From Desulfobacteraceae bacterium (GTDB lineage Bacteria; Desulfobacterota; Desulfobacteria; Desulfobacterales; Desulfobacteraceae): a stretch of DNA of 64,000 nt. Below, piece after piece: positions 17,635-26,456 of this stretch (the stretch's first letter is position 1; each line of letters begins with the position of its first letter). Below the pieces are notes generated by a model that saw only the letters and a program-made list of their open reading frames with translations, had not been told where the DNA came from and searched no databases. The stretch is from the NCBI GenBank assembly GCA_016743945.1, contig JADGFI010000003.1, positions 186,001 through 250,000 of the forward strand, read 5' to 3'. The position numbers were made by a program, and so were the translations under genes.

Positions 17635-18375
17635 ATGTTAACCCCTGCCACCCCCCTCATACAATCCCCGGTTATGTTTGAAAAAACCGTTATTCCCGAT
17701 GACTTCGGCCTTTTGTGCTGGAACATCCACAAGGAAAACCTGAAAAAAAAATTTCCCGCCCTGATTCAAGAGTGGAAAAAACGATATCGCCTGGACCTGA
17801 TACTTCTCCAGGAGGCCCGATTTTCCCCCTCCCTTCTTTCCATTGCAGGATTTCCCTTTGTCGGGGCCGCCAATATCCGGTTGCCAAGACATTTTTCCGG
17901 CGTGGTGACAGCTGCCGGTGCCGATCCCTTTTCAAGCCAGTTCCAAATGACCCGGGCAAGGGAAGCCATTATCTCCACCCGAAAAAACACATTGATCACC
18001 ATTTATCAATTTCAAAACAAAGAGATGCTAATGGTGGTCAATATCCACGCCATAAATTTCAGATCCCTTGCCTGGTACCAATGGGAGCTGTCCCGGCTCC
18101 ACGACTTGATCAAAGGCCACAAAGGGCCCATGATCCTGGCGGGAGATTTCAATTGTTGGCGGCAAAGCCGGAAAACCATATTAGATGCGTTTACCAATAG
18201 GCTGAATCTTGACCTTGCCCGCCCCCGTCATCCAGAACATGTTAAAGAGTGGTTTGGGTTCCAATTGGACCGGGTATACTCAAGGGCGCTTACATTGGTT
18301 GATATCCAGGCCCTTGACTGCAAATCCTTTTCAGATCACAATCCTATTATCGCCAGGTTTGCCCGCAGTCACTAG
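17635..18375 (+). CDS. Endonuclease/exonuclease/phosphatase (EEP) family protein
   Basis: 246 residues of the EEP (DNase I-like) fold. All catalytic motifs are visible: Asn in LLCWNIHK, Glu in LILLQEAR, His in VVNIHAINF, Asp and Asn in LAGDFNCW and the terminal SDHNP pair. It resembles YafD-type proteins more than sphingomyelinases. It lacks a signal peptide, so it should act in the cytoplasm. It follows cls by 5 bp, without a clear ribosome site of its own, suggesting translational coupling; an alternative start is the ATG at 17674. Coupling to cls hints at a phosphodiester lipid substrate, but nucleic acid is equally possible. Confidence 0.88.
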   Translation: MLTPATPLIQSPVMFEKTVIPDDFGLLCWNIHKENLKKKFPALIQEWKKRYRLDLILLQEARFSPSLLSIAGFPFVGAANIRLPRHFSGVVTAAGADPFSSQFQMTRAREAIISTRKNTLITIYQFQNKEMLMVVNIHAINFRSLAWYQWELSRLHDLIKGHKGPMILAGDFNCWRQSRKTILDAFTNRLNLDLARPRHPEHVKEWFGFQLDRVYSRALTLVDIQALDCKSFSDHNPIIARFARSH

Positions 18376-18496
18376 GAATTGTCTTTCCATTCCCTTGTCT
18401 ACCCTTTTCCCTTGCAATTTTCCTCTAGCCCGCTATGATAATAGGAATCAACCCAATTCATTTTAAATTTCAACAAGGATATAAGGAGTTTATTCC

Positions 18497-18925
18497 ATGA
18501 ACAAGTTTTTTTTTCTTCTGGCCTTATTCTTCGCTATTATTTCATGCACAGCCAGCCGTGAACCCCAGGTTATAACGCGTTTGTCTCTTTTTGATACAAC
18601 ATGGAACCTTGTGGAGATCAACCAAAAAACCATCGATATCGCCAAGGCAACAAAAACACCCCGTATTCAATTTTCAAAGAAAGACATGAAAGCAACCGGT
18701 AACAATGGATGCAACTCATTTTTCGCAAACTTTGACACGGTTGAACAAAGACTGAATTTTGGCCCTGTGGGATCGACCCGGATGGCCTGTCAGAATTGGA
18801 TGGAAAACGAAATGGCATTTTTGGCAATGCTCCAGGCGACACAAGGGTATGCCATAAATGGCTACACCCTTGTTATCATGGATGGAAACGGCCAGGAGAT
18901 AGGAAAGTTCCTATCGGCAAACTAA
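18497..18925 (+). CDS. META-domain lipoprotein (HslJ-like)
   Basis: 142 residues. The N-terminus has a lipoprotein signal with lipobox FAIISC, so Cys17 or its neighbour becomes lipidated. The rest is a META domain: TTWNLVEIN at the start, GNNGCNSFFANF in the middle and STRMACQNWMENEMAFL, all conserved in HslJ. META proteins sit at the cell envelope and have been linked to heat-shock or antibiotic tolerance; the molecular action is unknown. It ends 29 bp before the convergent cyclase gene. Confidence 0.88.
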   Translation: MNKFFFLLALFFAIISCTASREPQVITRLSLFDTTWNLVEINQKTIDIAKATKTPRIQFSKKDMKATGNNGCNSFFANFDTVEQRLNFGPVGSTRMACQNWMENEMAFLAMLQATQGYAINGYTLVIMDGNGQEIGKFLSAN

Positions 18926-18953
18926 AATACCCGGGGCAAGGACAAACCCTGCA

Positions 18954-21122
18954 TCAGTCCCGGACCGGTGAAAATATCTTATACGCCTGGGGGGACAAGG
19001 ATGTAATCCTGACAAGGGCCTCATGGACTGAATCCATGGCCGTTACCTGGACAACCTTTCCATAAAATTCTCCCCCTTCCTTATTTAAAGATTGCTTTGA
19101 ATCGGGCAGATGCACCCGGATATCTTCCCATTGACTGACGGCTTCGGAGAACAAGAGAATGGCTGATGTCTGGGAGGTATGGGTGATTCTCGCTTCTATT
19201 CCCTCGGTACCCACAATTTTTTGGTTCAGACAACTGACTGCAACTTTAATGGGAAATTCCAGGGCAATGGGGATTTCATCGCGTTCCGGCAAAATAATGT
19301 TGTAGGGCCCTTTCATCCCATGGATATCATAGAGATTAACCTTGCCGGGAATCCCTTTCATCTGAAGGTTCAAGATCTCTTTGACCATGGCATGGGGGAC
19401 CACCTTTTCATAGGCAGCTTCGCTGATGAGCACCTGGCCGCCCACGGTATAGGATTCAATCCGGCCGGTAAAGTTCACATCCGATCCCACAGCCCCGTAT
19501 TTAGATCGCTGTTCCGAACCGATATTGCCCACCACAACCGTACCCGTGTGCACGGCCACCCCCATTTCCAGGTGGGCAAGCCCGGCTCGTTCATTCAACA
19601 CATTGATCTTCGCCATGGCCGCCTGCATTTCCAAAGCACAGGCCACGGCCCTGAGGGTATGATCCTCCATGGGTTCCGGGGCTCCGAAAAAGGCAAGGAT
19701 TCCATCCCCGATTATTTCATCAATTACGCCTCTGTGGGCCATGAGAATCTCCACCATACGGCCCAGGTATCGGTTTAAAAAGGAAATAACCGCTTCCGGC
19801 GGCATATGGGCTGTCAGGGCTGTAAATCCCCTTAAATCAGACATCATCAACGTAATTTCCCTTGCTTCCCCGCCCAGTTTCAACCCATCCTTGGACTCGA
19901 GCAGGTTGGCCACCACCTCCTTTGTCAAATAGCGCCCAAAGGTATCCCGGATAAACTCTTTTTGTTTCAACCCTTCCACCATCTCCCCCAGGGAAATCGC
20001 CAGACGTCCCACTTCATCGGTCCTGCGGATATGGGACAGATCCACACAAAGGTCTCCTTTTGCAATCTGTTGGGTGATACCGGCCATGGATATCAAAGGC
20101 TTTGCCAGGGACCTTGCCAGAAGATAACTCATGGCAAGCAGCAAAAAAACCCCGATCACGGCCAGCGCAATTGTTTCCTGCTGCAGACGGTGCAATTGGG
20201 AGAACAATTCACTTTTGAGCAGCACAACGCCCAGGGACCATCCAGTGGAAGGGATTTTGGCAAAGGCCAGAAAGGCTTCTTCTCCGGCCAGTTCCAGGCC
20301 GATGGGCATGAAACCGTCCTGGTTGCGAATCATGGCCCGGCCAATGGTCCGAAGCTCTTTGTGGTTGAGCTTATCTGCAATGGAGAATATGGATTCGTGC
20401 ATAATTCTTTCTTCATTGGGATGGGAAACAAACATACCGGTATCGGAAATAATAAATCCAAACCCGGTTTTTCCCACATGAACAGATTCCACAAGCTCGG
20501 TGAGCCATTTTAAGGAAACATCTGCGGTGACAACGCCCACAAAGCCACCCTCCTCATTCCTCGCTCCGGGCCGGAAAAAAGGAACCGCATAGGTGGCCAT
20601 GAGGATATCCCCGCCGCCTGTATCAAAATAAGGATCACTCCAATGGGGCCGATTCAGCCCCCGGGTAATATAATAAAATTCTTTTTGAAAATAATCATAC
20701 CCTTGGGAGGCCAGTTGACGGTACTTGATTTCATTGTCACTTCGAAAAAAATAGGGTGCCCAGGCATCTTGATTCAGAAAGGACCCATGGGGTTCAAAAA
20801 AAATTCCGCTGCCAAACACCTCGGGATTTTCCACCACACTGCTGTGGAGCAGCGCAAGCAGGGTCGTTTCATCCATGGGTGGAAGTGTGTCTAAATAATC
20901 CGCCAAGCACTCAGGCACTTTTTTTACGGCCCGAAACTCCTGCTCAATTCGCCGGGCAACGGAAAGAGACAGGTTCCTGGCATTGTTTTCAGCCGATTCC
21001 AGGATCATCCTTCGAGAATTGGTATAATTATAAGCCTGGACCAGTGCCATGACAAGGGCTGTACTGCCCAGCACCAGCAGGGTCATTTTGATCACAATAC
21101 TCGCTTTTATGCGTGAAACCAT
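18954..21122 (-). CDS. Membrane Cache-HAMP class III adenylate/guanylate cyclase
   Basis: 722 residues. An N-terminal helix, a long periplasmic double Cache domain (about 40-310; RPHWSDPYFDTGGG, GKTGFGFIISDTGMFVSHP), a second helix near 325-345, HAMP, and a class III cyclase catalytic domain. The two metal-binding aspartates are present (MMSDLRGFTAL and EIIGDGILAFFG), as is the transition-state pair in VNFTGRIES. A further 130-residue C-terminal part (after KGIPGKVNLYDI) resembles a PilZ-like beta barrel, tentatively. It senses an extracytoplasmic ligand, probably a carboxylate or amine, and produces a cyclic nucleotide. It is convergent with the META gene. Confidence 0.88.
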   Translation of the reverse strand: MVSRIKASIVIKMTLLVLGSTALVMALVQAYNYTNSRRMILESAENNARNLSLSVARRIEQEFRAVKKVPECLADYLDTLPPMDETTLLALLHSSVVENPEVFGSGIFFEPHGSFLNQDAWAPYFFRSDNEIKYRQLASQGYDYFQKEFYYITRGLNRPHWSDPYFDTGGGDILMATYAVPFFRPGARNEEGGFVGVVTADVSLKWLTELVESVHVGKTGFGFIISDTGMFVSHPNEERIMHESIFSIADKLNHKELRTIGRAMIRNQDGFMPIGLELAGEEAFLAFAKIPSTGWSLGVVLLKSELFSQLHRLQQETIALAVIGVFLLLAMSYLLARSLAKPLISMAGITQQIAKGDLCVDLSHIRRTDEVGRLAISLGEMVEGLKQKEFIRDTFGRYLTKEVVANLLESKDGLKLGGEAREITLMMSDLRGFTALTAHMPPEAVISFLNRYLGRMVEILMAHRGVIDEIIGDGILAFFGAPEPMEDHTLRAVACALEMQAAMAKINVLNERAGLAHLEMGVAVHTGTVVVGNIGSEQRSKYGAVGSDVNFTGRIESYTVGGQVLISEAAYEKVVPHAMVKEILNLQMKGIPGKVNLYDIHGMKGPYNIILPERDEIPIALEFPIKVAVSCLNQKIVGTEGIEARITHTSQTSAILLFSEAVSQWEDIRVHLPDSKQSLNKEGGEFYGKVVQVTAMDSVHEALVRITSLSPQAYKIFSPVRD

Positions 21123-21195
21123 ACAACTTTCCTAGGGTAATAGATTTGAATTAACGCTTCTTCTTTCTATCCAGCAATCTGCTTCCTTGTCAAGA

Positions 21196-21237
21196 AAGAA
21201 AAACAGAGAGCCGATTCAGGCACCCCTGACCGGCTCT
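21196..21237 (-). terminator. Terminator of the liv operon
   Basis: On the minus strand, arms AGAGCCG and CGGCTCT (21231-21237 and 21207-21213) with an inner TCAGG/CCTGA helix, followed by a T-rich tail (21196-21203). It lies about 40 bases past the livF stop. Confidence 0.75.
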
Positions 21238-21274
21238 TTGTACAGATGAAACAGTTTTTTCAATGGAGGGCTTT

Positions 21275-21997
21275 TTATTCCCCCAAATAGGCTTCCCGAA
21301 TTTTGGGATTTTTAAGGAGGGAACTGGCCTTGTCTTCCAGGGTAATCTCCCCGGTTTCAACCACATACCCCCGGCTGGCAGCCTGGAGTGCCAAATTGGC
21401 ATTCTGCTCCACCAAAAGGATGGTGGTCCCGTCCTGTTTATTGATATCGGCAATAATATCAAAGATCTGCTGGATAATAATGGGGGCCAGGCCCAGTGAC
21501 GGCTCGTCTAAAAGCAGCACCTTGGGTTTGGTCATCAAAGCCCTTGCAATGGCAAGCATCTGCTGTTCCCCACCGGAAAGGGTTCCCCCGTGCTGCTTGC
21601 GCCGCTCTCCCAGAATGGGGAACAAATCATAGGAATGCTGGATATCCTTGGCAATCTGATCTTTATCCTCCCGGTGAAAAGCCCCCAGAATCAGGTTTTC
21701 CTCCACGGTAAGTCTGGGAAAAATCCGCCGGCCCTCGGGAACCTGACACAGCCCCATGGTGGGCAGTTTTTCAGGGGAGACATTGTTAATCAGTTTGCCT
21801 TCATAGTAAACCTCTCCTCTTTCCACTGGAACAATGCCGCAAATGGTCATCAGGGTTGTGGATTTGCCGGCACCGTTGGCACCGATAATGGCCACGATTT
21901 CTCCGGGCATGACACGCAGGGAGATCCCTTTTAAGGCCTTGATGGACCCGTATCCGGAATGGACATTTTTCAATTCAAGAATGGGTTGATCACGCAT
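21275..21997 (-). CDS. livF: Branched-chain amino-acid ABC transporter ATP-binding protein
   Basis: 240 residues. Walker A is GANGAGKST, the Q-loop region follows GLCQVPEGRRIFPRLTVEENL, the ABC signature is LSGGEQQMLAIARAL and Walker B is VLLLDEP. The PEGRRIFPRLTV segment is diagnostic of LivF over LivG. It pairs with LivG to power the LivHM channel. Last gene of the operon, 6 bp after livM and followed by a terminator. Confidence 0.96.
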   Translation of the reverse strand: MRDQPILELKNVHSGYGSIKALKGISLRVMPGEIVAIIGANGAGKSTTLMTICGIVPVERGEVYYEGKLINNVSPEKLPTMGLCQVPEGRRIFPRLTVEENLILGAFHREDKDQIAKDIQHSYDLFPILGERRKQHGGTLSGGEQQMLAIARALMTKPKVLLLDEPSLGLAPIIIQQIFDIIADINKQDGTTILLVEQNANLALQAASRGYVVETGEITLEDKASSLLKNPKIREAYLGE

Positions 21998-22002
21998 GCG
22001 CT

Positions 22003-23229
22003 TTAGCCCTCCTTTTCTTCAGATCTGGTTCCGACCCGCTTGGCCGGTATGAGACCGGAAGGTCTGAAAAGCATCATAATAACCATGGTGGCACCAAAGA
22101 CCAGCATACGATAGGATTCAAACTCCCGAAAAACCTCGGGCAATGCAATCAAGGCGATAACCCCCAAAATTATCCCGGGAATGGACCCCATACCGCCCAG
22201 AACCACCATGCACAAGACCATTGCAGATTCAAGAAAAGTAAAACTTTCAGGCGATACAAATTTCATCCGGGCGGCAAAAAATGCGCCGGCAAGTCCTGCA
22301 AAAGCCGCCCCCATGGCATAGGCCAATAGTTTATAAATAAAGGTATTGACACCCATGAGTTCGGCCGCGGTTTCATCCTCCCGAATGGATTCCCAGGCCC
22401 GTCCCACCCGTGAATAATTCAACCGGCGCACGGCAATGGCGGCGAATATGGCCAACCCCAAAGCAAAATAATAAAAGAGTTGTAATTTTTTGACCCAGAT
22501 ATGCTCAAAGGTGAATCCGTTTTCAAATACCGGGATATAAATCCCAATGGGTTTTATACCCAAAATACCATTGGGACCGTTGGTCAGGGACATCCAGTTG
22601 TTTAGAATGATCCGGATAATTTCTCCAAACCCCAGGGTAACAATGGCCAGGTAATCGCCGCGCATGCGCAGGGTAGGATACCCGACAATACAGCCGGCAA
22701 GACAGGCAAATAAAGCTGCAAATGGCAGGCAAACCCAGAAGGCCAGTCCATAGGTGACATTTAACAGAGCATAGGTGTAGGCGCCGACGCCGTAGAATGC
22801 AATATACCCAAGATCCAGCATACCGGCCAGGCCCACCACCATGTTGAGGCCCAAACCCAGACAGATATAGAGCATAACATTAATGGCCACATCGGTGCCG
22901 TACCGGCCTGCAAACTGGGGATACACCAAGGCAAATCCCAGGATTATAGCTATCCAGACCCAGGAAGGCAGGGCAGTTGCTGCAGACCTTGCACCGCCTG
23001 TCACCCGGGTAAAGGGGGCTGTAATAAATTTTAGAGAGCCGCTGGTTTTCAGCACATAGATCATGAGACAGACCAGTGATCCTGCCAGCAGATAGATCCA
23101 TGCCGTTATGGTTTCCTGGAAAGTCAGGGTTCCGTCGCCATGAATCCCCAATAGCGGCCAGAGCAGCCCTAAAAGCCACAACATGCCGATGGTATATTGT
23201 TTCCAAACTTTCTTAAACTCGTGTATCAT
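22003..23229 (-). CDS. livM: Branched-chain amino-acid ABC transporter permease
   Basis: LivM-type permease of 408 residues from the ATG at 23229 (MIHEFKK). About ten hydrophobic helices are visible, with the core GLGLNMVVGLAGMLDLGYIAFYGVGAY and the EAA-like loop GRAWESIREDETAAELMGVN that docks the ATPase. The extra N-terminal helices before residue 110 are usual for LivM. An upstream in-frame start at 23277 would overlap livH by 65 bp; the ATG at 23229 overlaps it by 17 bp and is preferred. Confidence 0.94.
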   Translation of the reverse strand: MIHEFKKVWKQYTIGMLWLLGLLWPLLGIHGDGTLTFQETITAWIYLLAGSLVCLMIYVLKTSGSLKFITAPFTRVTGGARSAATALPSWVWIAIILGFALVYPQFAGRYGTDVAINVMLYICLGLGLNMVVGLAGMLDLGYIAFYGVGAYTYALLNVTYGLAFWVCLPFAALFACLAGCIVGYPTLRMRGDYLAIVTLGFGEIIRIILNNWMSLTNGPNGILGIKPIGIYIPVFENGFTFEHIWVKKLQLFYYFALGLAIFAAIAVRRLNYSRVGRAWESIREDETAAELMGVNTFIYKLLAYAMGAAFAGLAGAFFAARMKFVSPESFTFLESAMVLCMVVLGGMGSIPGIILGVIALIALPEVFREFESYRMLVFGATMVIMMLFRPSGLIPAKRVGTRSEEKEG

Positions 23230-24124
23230 CGATATTCTCGCCCATAATTCCAGTTGGTTTAAAATAAAGCACCGCAATCAGTATGATAAATGCAAACACA
23301 TCCTTGTACTCGCCGGAAATATAGCCGGCACCAAAAATTTCGACCATTCCGATAATCAAGCCACCGATCATGGCACCGGTAATATTTCCTATCCCCCCCA
23401 GTACGGCTGCAGCAAAGGCCTTGATGCCAGGCACAAATCCCATGTCATATTTGACCGAACCGTAATAAAGGCCATACATGATACCAGCGGCGGCAGCCAG
23501 TCCTGCACCAATGGCAAAGGTCAGGGAAATGATCCGATTGCTGCTAATGGCCACCAGAGAAGACATGGTTTTGTCCTGGGCCGTAGCCCGCATGGCCATC
23601 CCGATTTTAGTCTTGAACACCAGTAAATTTAGTCCCACCAGCAGGATGGCGGTCAGGGAAACTATCAAAATCTGGAGATAGGAGATGGTGATCATGCCAA
23701 AATCAAATCTTCCCTGGAACAACTCACTGGGATACACCTTGTCATATACCCCCTGGGTGAGCATCATCCCGTTGGAAAGAAAGATGGACATCCCAAGGGC
23801 AGACAAAAGCGCCGCCAGCCGGGAATTCTTCCGCAATGGTTTATAGGCGATCTTTTCAACCCCCACGGCAAGATAGGCACAATAGGCCATGGCAATCATA
23901 AAAGAGGCGGTCAGACAAATTATCGGATGGGAATCCATATAACCGATTCCGGCAAAATACGCCAGGGCAATGGCACCCACATATCCGCCAGCGGCAAAGA
24001 ACTCCCCGTGGGCAAAGTTTATGAGCTGGATAACTCCGTATACCATGGTATACCCCAAAGCGATCAATGCATACATCCCGCCCAAAGTGATACCGTTAAT
24101 CAACTGCTGAATAAAATATTCCAT
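23213..24124 (-). CDS. livH: Branched-chain amino-acid ABC transporter permease
   Basis: LivH-type permease of 303 residues starting MEYFIQQLINGITLGGMYALIALGYT, a hallmark of the family, with about eight membrane helices and the conserved TKIGMAMRATAQDKTMSSLVAI coupling loop and FAAAVLGGIGNITGAMIGG. An in-frame upstream start at 24163 exists, but homologues begin at MEYF-like residues, so 24124 is used. The ribosome site is weak. Confidence 0.94.
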   Translation of the reverse strand: MEYFIQQLINGITLGGMYALIALGYTMVYGVIQLINFAHGEFFAAGGYVGAIALAYFAGIGYMDSHPIICLTASFMIAMAYCAYLAVGVEKIAYKPLRKNSRLAALLSALGMSIFLSNGMMLTQGVYDKVYPSELFQGRFDFGMITISYLQILIVSLTAILLVGLNLLVFKTKIGMAMRATAQDKTMSSLVAISSNRIISLTFAIGAGLAAAAGIMYGLYYGSVKYDMGFVPGIKAFAAAVLGGIGNITGAMIGGLIIGMVEIFGAGYISGEYKDVFAFIILIAVLYFKPTGIMGENIDDTRV

Positions 24125-24226
24125 TGTATTTAATTTTTTTACCCTTGCTTCGTGGGTGGACAAAAAGATGCGGCCATGACCACGGCCAAGGCCGCATCAC
24201 TTTTTAACCAAATCAGCCGATCAGAA

Positions 24227-25363
24227 TTATTTAATCAGACCATTGACCGGTTCCCAATAGGGAACAAACTTGCCGTCGACAATCTTGTAAGCAATATAGG
24301 AAGACCCGGAATCGCCATTGGCGGCAAACTTGACTTGTTTTGCAACACCCTTGAAATCCAGTTTCATCAACTGAGCTTTAACTGCCTTGGAATCTGTGGT
24401 GCCTGCAGCCTTGATAGCTTTTAAAAGCGCAGTGGCAGAATCATAGGCATAGGTGGCATAGGCCGCAACCTTTCCATATTTGGGGACGTATCTTTTTTCA
24501 AAATCTTTGTATTCCGGGGTGGTTTCATCTGTAAACCCATAGGTCAGATAAACCCCTTCTGCTGCTTTTTTGGCCACATCCATGAACCGGGGCTGGAACA
24601 TGGCATCATTGGTAACAATCTGGGATTTCATGCCCAGACGTTCTGCCTGGATTGTCATCATGGCAGCAGGAGAAAACCCCTGGAGAGACATGAAAAAGAC
24701 ATCTGCATTGGCCCTTTTGGCCATGGTCAGGATCGCTGAAAAATCTTTGTCACCCTGATTCACATGTTCATGTTTAAGCACTTCCATGCCCATTTCTAGA
24801 GCCGCTTTTTTAACGCCATCGGCCAGTCCCTGGGAATAGGTGGTTTTGTCATCCACAATAAAGAGGGTTTTCGCACCCAGGGATTCTTTAATGAATCTGG
24901 CTGCTGCGGGGGCCTGATCATCATCCCTTCCGCACATTCTGAACACATAGGGAAGACCGCGATCAGTTACTTTTTCGTTGGTGGAAGCAGGGGTGATCAT
25001 GATGATGTCTTCCTCGGCCAACACATCCGAGCCCGGAATGGTGGAAGAGGAACAATAGGCACCCACAACACCGGCAACCTCAAGGTTGAGAAGTTTATTG
25101 GCGGATGCAACGGCCTGTCTCGGGTCACAGGCAGTGTCCTGGGGGAAAAGTTCAATTTTATCATAGCCGGGGATCCCGCCTGCTGCTTCAAACACTTCAA
25201 TGGCCGTCAGGACACCATTTTTAATGTCTGTTCCATCCGAGGCGTAGGGGCCGGTTAAGGGGCTCATGGAACCAATTTTCAAAGTTTTTGCAGAAACAGT
25301 GCACAATAGAAATGGAACCAAAATCAATCCCAGTGCCAAAATTGAAATAATGCGTTTTTTCAT
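24227..25363 (-). CDS. livK: Branched-chain amino-acid ABC transporter substrate-binding protein
   Basis: 378 residues with a signal peptide (residues 1-25, ending TVSA before KTLKIG). The mature protein is a type I periplasmic binding protein: IGSMSPLTGPYASDGTDIKNG at the start, VAGVVGAYCSSSTIPGSD, and ITPASTNEKVTDRG in the ligand cleft. It delivers leucine/isoleucine/valine or a related amino acid to LivHM; the exact ligand cannot be read from sequence. A very strong AGGAGG site precedes the ATG, fitting the high level needed for a binding protein. Confidence 0.94.
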   Translation of the reverse strand: MKKRIISILALGLILVPFLLCTVSAKTLKIGSMSPLTGPYASDGTDIKNGVLTAIEVFEAAGGIPGYDKIELFPQDTACDPRQAVASANKLLNLEVAGVVGAYCSSSTIPGSDVLAEEDIIMITPASTNEKVTDRGLPYVFRMCGRDDDQAPAAARFIKESLGAKTLFIVDDKTTYSQGLADGVKKAALEMGMEVLKHEHVNQGDKDFSAILTMAKRANADVFFMSLQGFSPAAMMTIQAERLGMKSQIVTNDAMFQPRFMDVAKKAAEGVYLTYGFTDETTPEYKDFEKRYVPKYGKVAAYATYAYDSATALLKAIKAAGTTDSKAVKAQLMKLDFKGVAKQVKFAANGDSGSSYIAYKIVDGKFVPYWEPVNGLIK

Positions 25364-25381
25364 CTTTTCCTCCTAAAAAAA

Positions 25382-26149
25382 TTATTGGTTAGCGGGCTGA
25401 CCAAGATAGGCCTCAATCACCTTTGGATTATTCTGGATTTCCTGGGAATTCCCTTCGGCAATTTTTACACCATGATCAACACAAACAATATGATCACACA
25501 CGCCCATGACCACTTTCATATCATGCTCCACCAAGAGCACGTCAATACCCAGGTCTTTGATGCGTGAAATGTCTTTCATTAATTCTGAGGATTCGCTGGG
25601 GTTCATGCCAGCAGCCGGCTCGTCCAGCAGCAATACTTTGGGTTCAGACGCAATGGCCCGGGCGATTTCAAGACGTCGCTGAAGGCCGTAGGGAAGGCTG
25701 GAGGCCACGTCATCGGCATATTTCCCCACCCCCATAAATGTCAGGGCTTCCAGAGCTTTTTCCCGTATCCAGGCTTCCTCCCTTCGCTGGGAAGGGGTTC
25801 TTAAAATAGAACCGACGATTCCCTTGCGGGTCCTGCAGTGTCTGGCAACCATGGCGTTTTCAATGGCGGTCATTGCGGAAAAAAGGCGGATATTCTGGAA
25901 GGTCCTGGCAATTCCTCGTTCAAAAATCGTATAGGGCCTGTTGCCAAGGATGCTTTTTCCGTTAAAAACGACATTTCCCGCAGAGGCTTGGTAAACACCG
26001 GTTAAAACGTTAAAAACTGTGGTTTTCCCCGCTCCGTTGGGCCCGATCAACCCCACGATCCGCCCATTGCCGATGGTAAAACTCAAATCGGATAATGCCA
26101 GGAGTCCACCAAACCTTACGCTGATATTTTTTAGTTCTAATTGTGCCAT
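25382..26149 (-). CDS. livG: Branched-chain amino-acid ABC transporter ATP-binding protein
   Basis: 255 residues from the ATG at 26149. Walker A is GPNGAGKTT, the ABC signature region is SSLPYGLQRRLEIARAIA (LPYGLQ replaces LSGGQ, as is normal in LivG), and Walker B is VLLLDEPAAGMNPSE. It is the first gene of the operon, ahead of livK. An in-frame TTG at 26161 is possible but less likely. The order livG-K-H-M-F differs from the E. coli K-H-M-G-F order. Confidence 0.95.
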   Translation of the reverse strand: MAQLELKNISVRFGGLLALSDLSFTIGNGRIVGLIGPNGAGKTTVFNVLTGVYQASAGNVVFNGKSILGNRPYTIFERGIARTFQNIRLFSAMTAIENAMVARHCRTRKGIVGSILRTPSQRREEAWIREKALEALTFMGVGKYADDVASSLPYGLQRRLEIARAIASEPKVLLLDEPAAGMNPSESSELMKDISRIKDLGIDVLLVEHDMKVVMGVCDHIVCVDHGVKIAEGNSQEIQNNPKVIEAYLGQPANQ

Positions 26150-26195
26150 ACGAAAGATCAATCCATTAAAATTTTGAAACCTGTCAAACCGCTTA

Positions 26196-26207
26196 AGAAG
26201 CGCTTCT
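26196..26207. promoter_or_regulatory. 12-bp perfect palindrome in the livG leader
   Basis: AGAAGCGCTTCT, fully self-complementary, about 47 bases upstream of the livG start on the minus strand. It could be a half of an operator or an RNA element; no protein is assigned. Confidence 0.35.
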
Positions 26208-26241
26208 ATAGCCTAATTGTAGCTTTACGTAGCCCATTAAA

Positions 26242-26263
26242 TTTTTATTGTCAACAATAAAAA
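26242..26263 (-). promoter_or_regulatory. 22-bp dyad overlapping the liv promoter -35 box
   Basis: Perfect 10-bp arms TTTTTATTGT and ACAATAAAAA separated by CA. Read on the minus strand the centre supplies a TTGACA -35 element (26254-26249) facing livG. The -10 box is not clear (TACGTA at a 17-bp spacing). A dyad centred on the -35 box is a likely repressor site for the operon. Confidence 0.5.
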
Positions 26264-26412
26264 AGCCTGGCTTACACAATATAACAGCAAAAAACCTGTC
26301 CAGACACGCGGATACAAAGCCGTAATGGTTTAACCATCAAAATCAGCATTTTAATTTGTTCAGGGTCTACCTTTACATAACGTTTACATTTGCATTGACA
26401 TTACCATCAAAA

Positions 26413-26429
26413 TTTGTCACACTGACAAA
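26413..26429. promoter_or_regulatory. Candidate LexA operator (SOS box)
   Basis: TTTGTCA-CAC-TGACAAA, a perfect 7-bp dyad with a 3-nt centre, lies 27 bases before the lexA start and just after a TTGACA at 26395-26400. LexA genes are normally autoregulated, so a dyad in this position is the best operator candidate. It differs from the E. coli CTGT-N8-ACAG box. Confidence 0.6.
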
Positions 26430-26456
26430 AACAAACAGGAGACACGCAAAACGATA

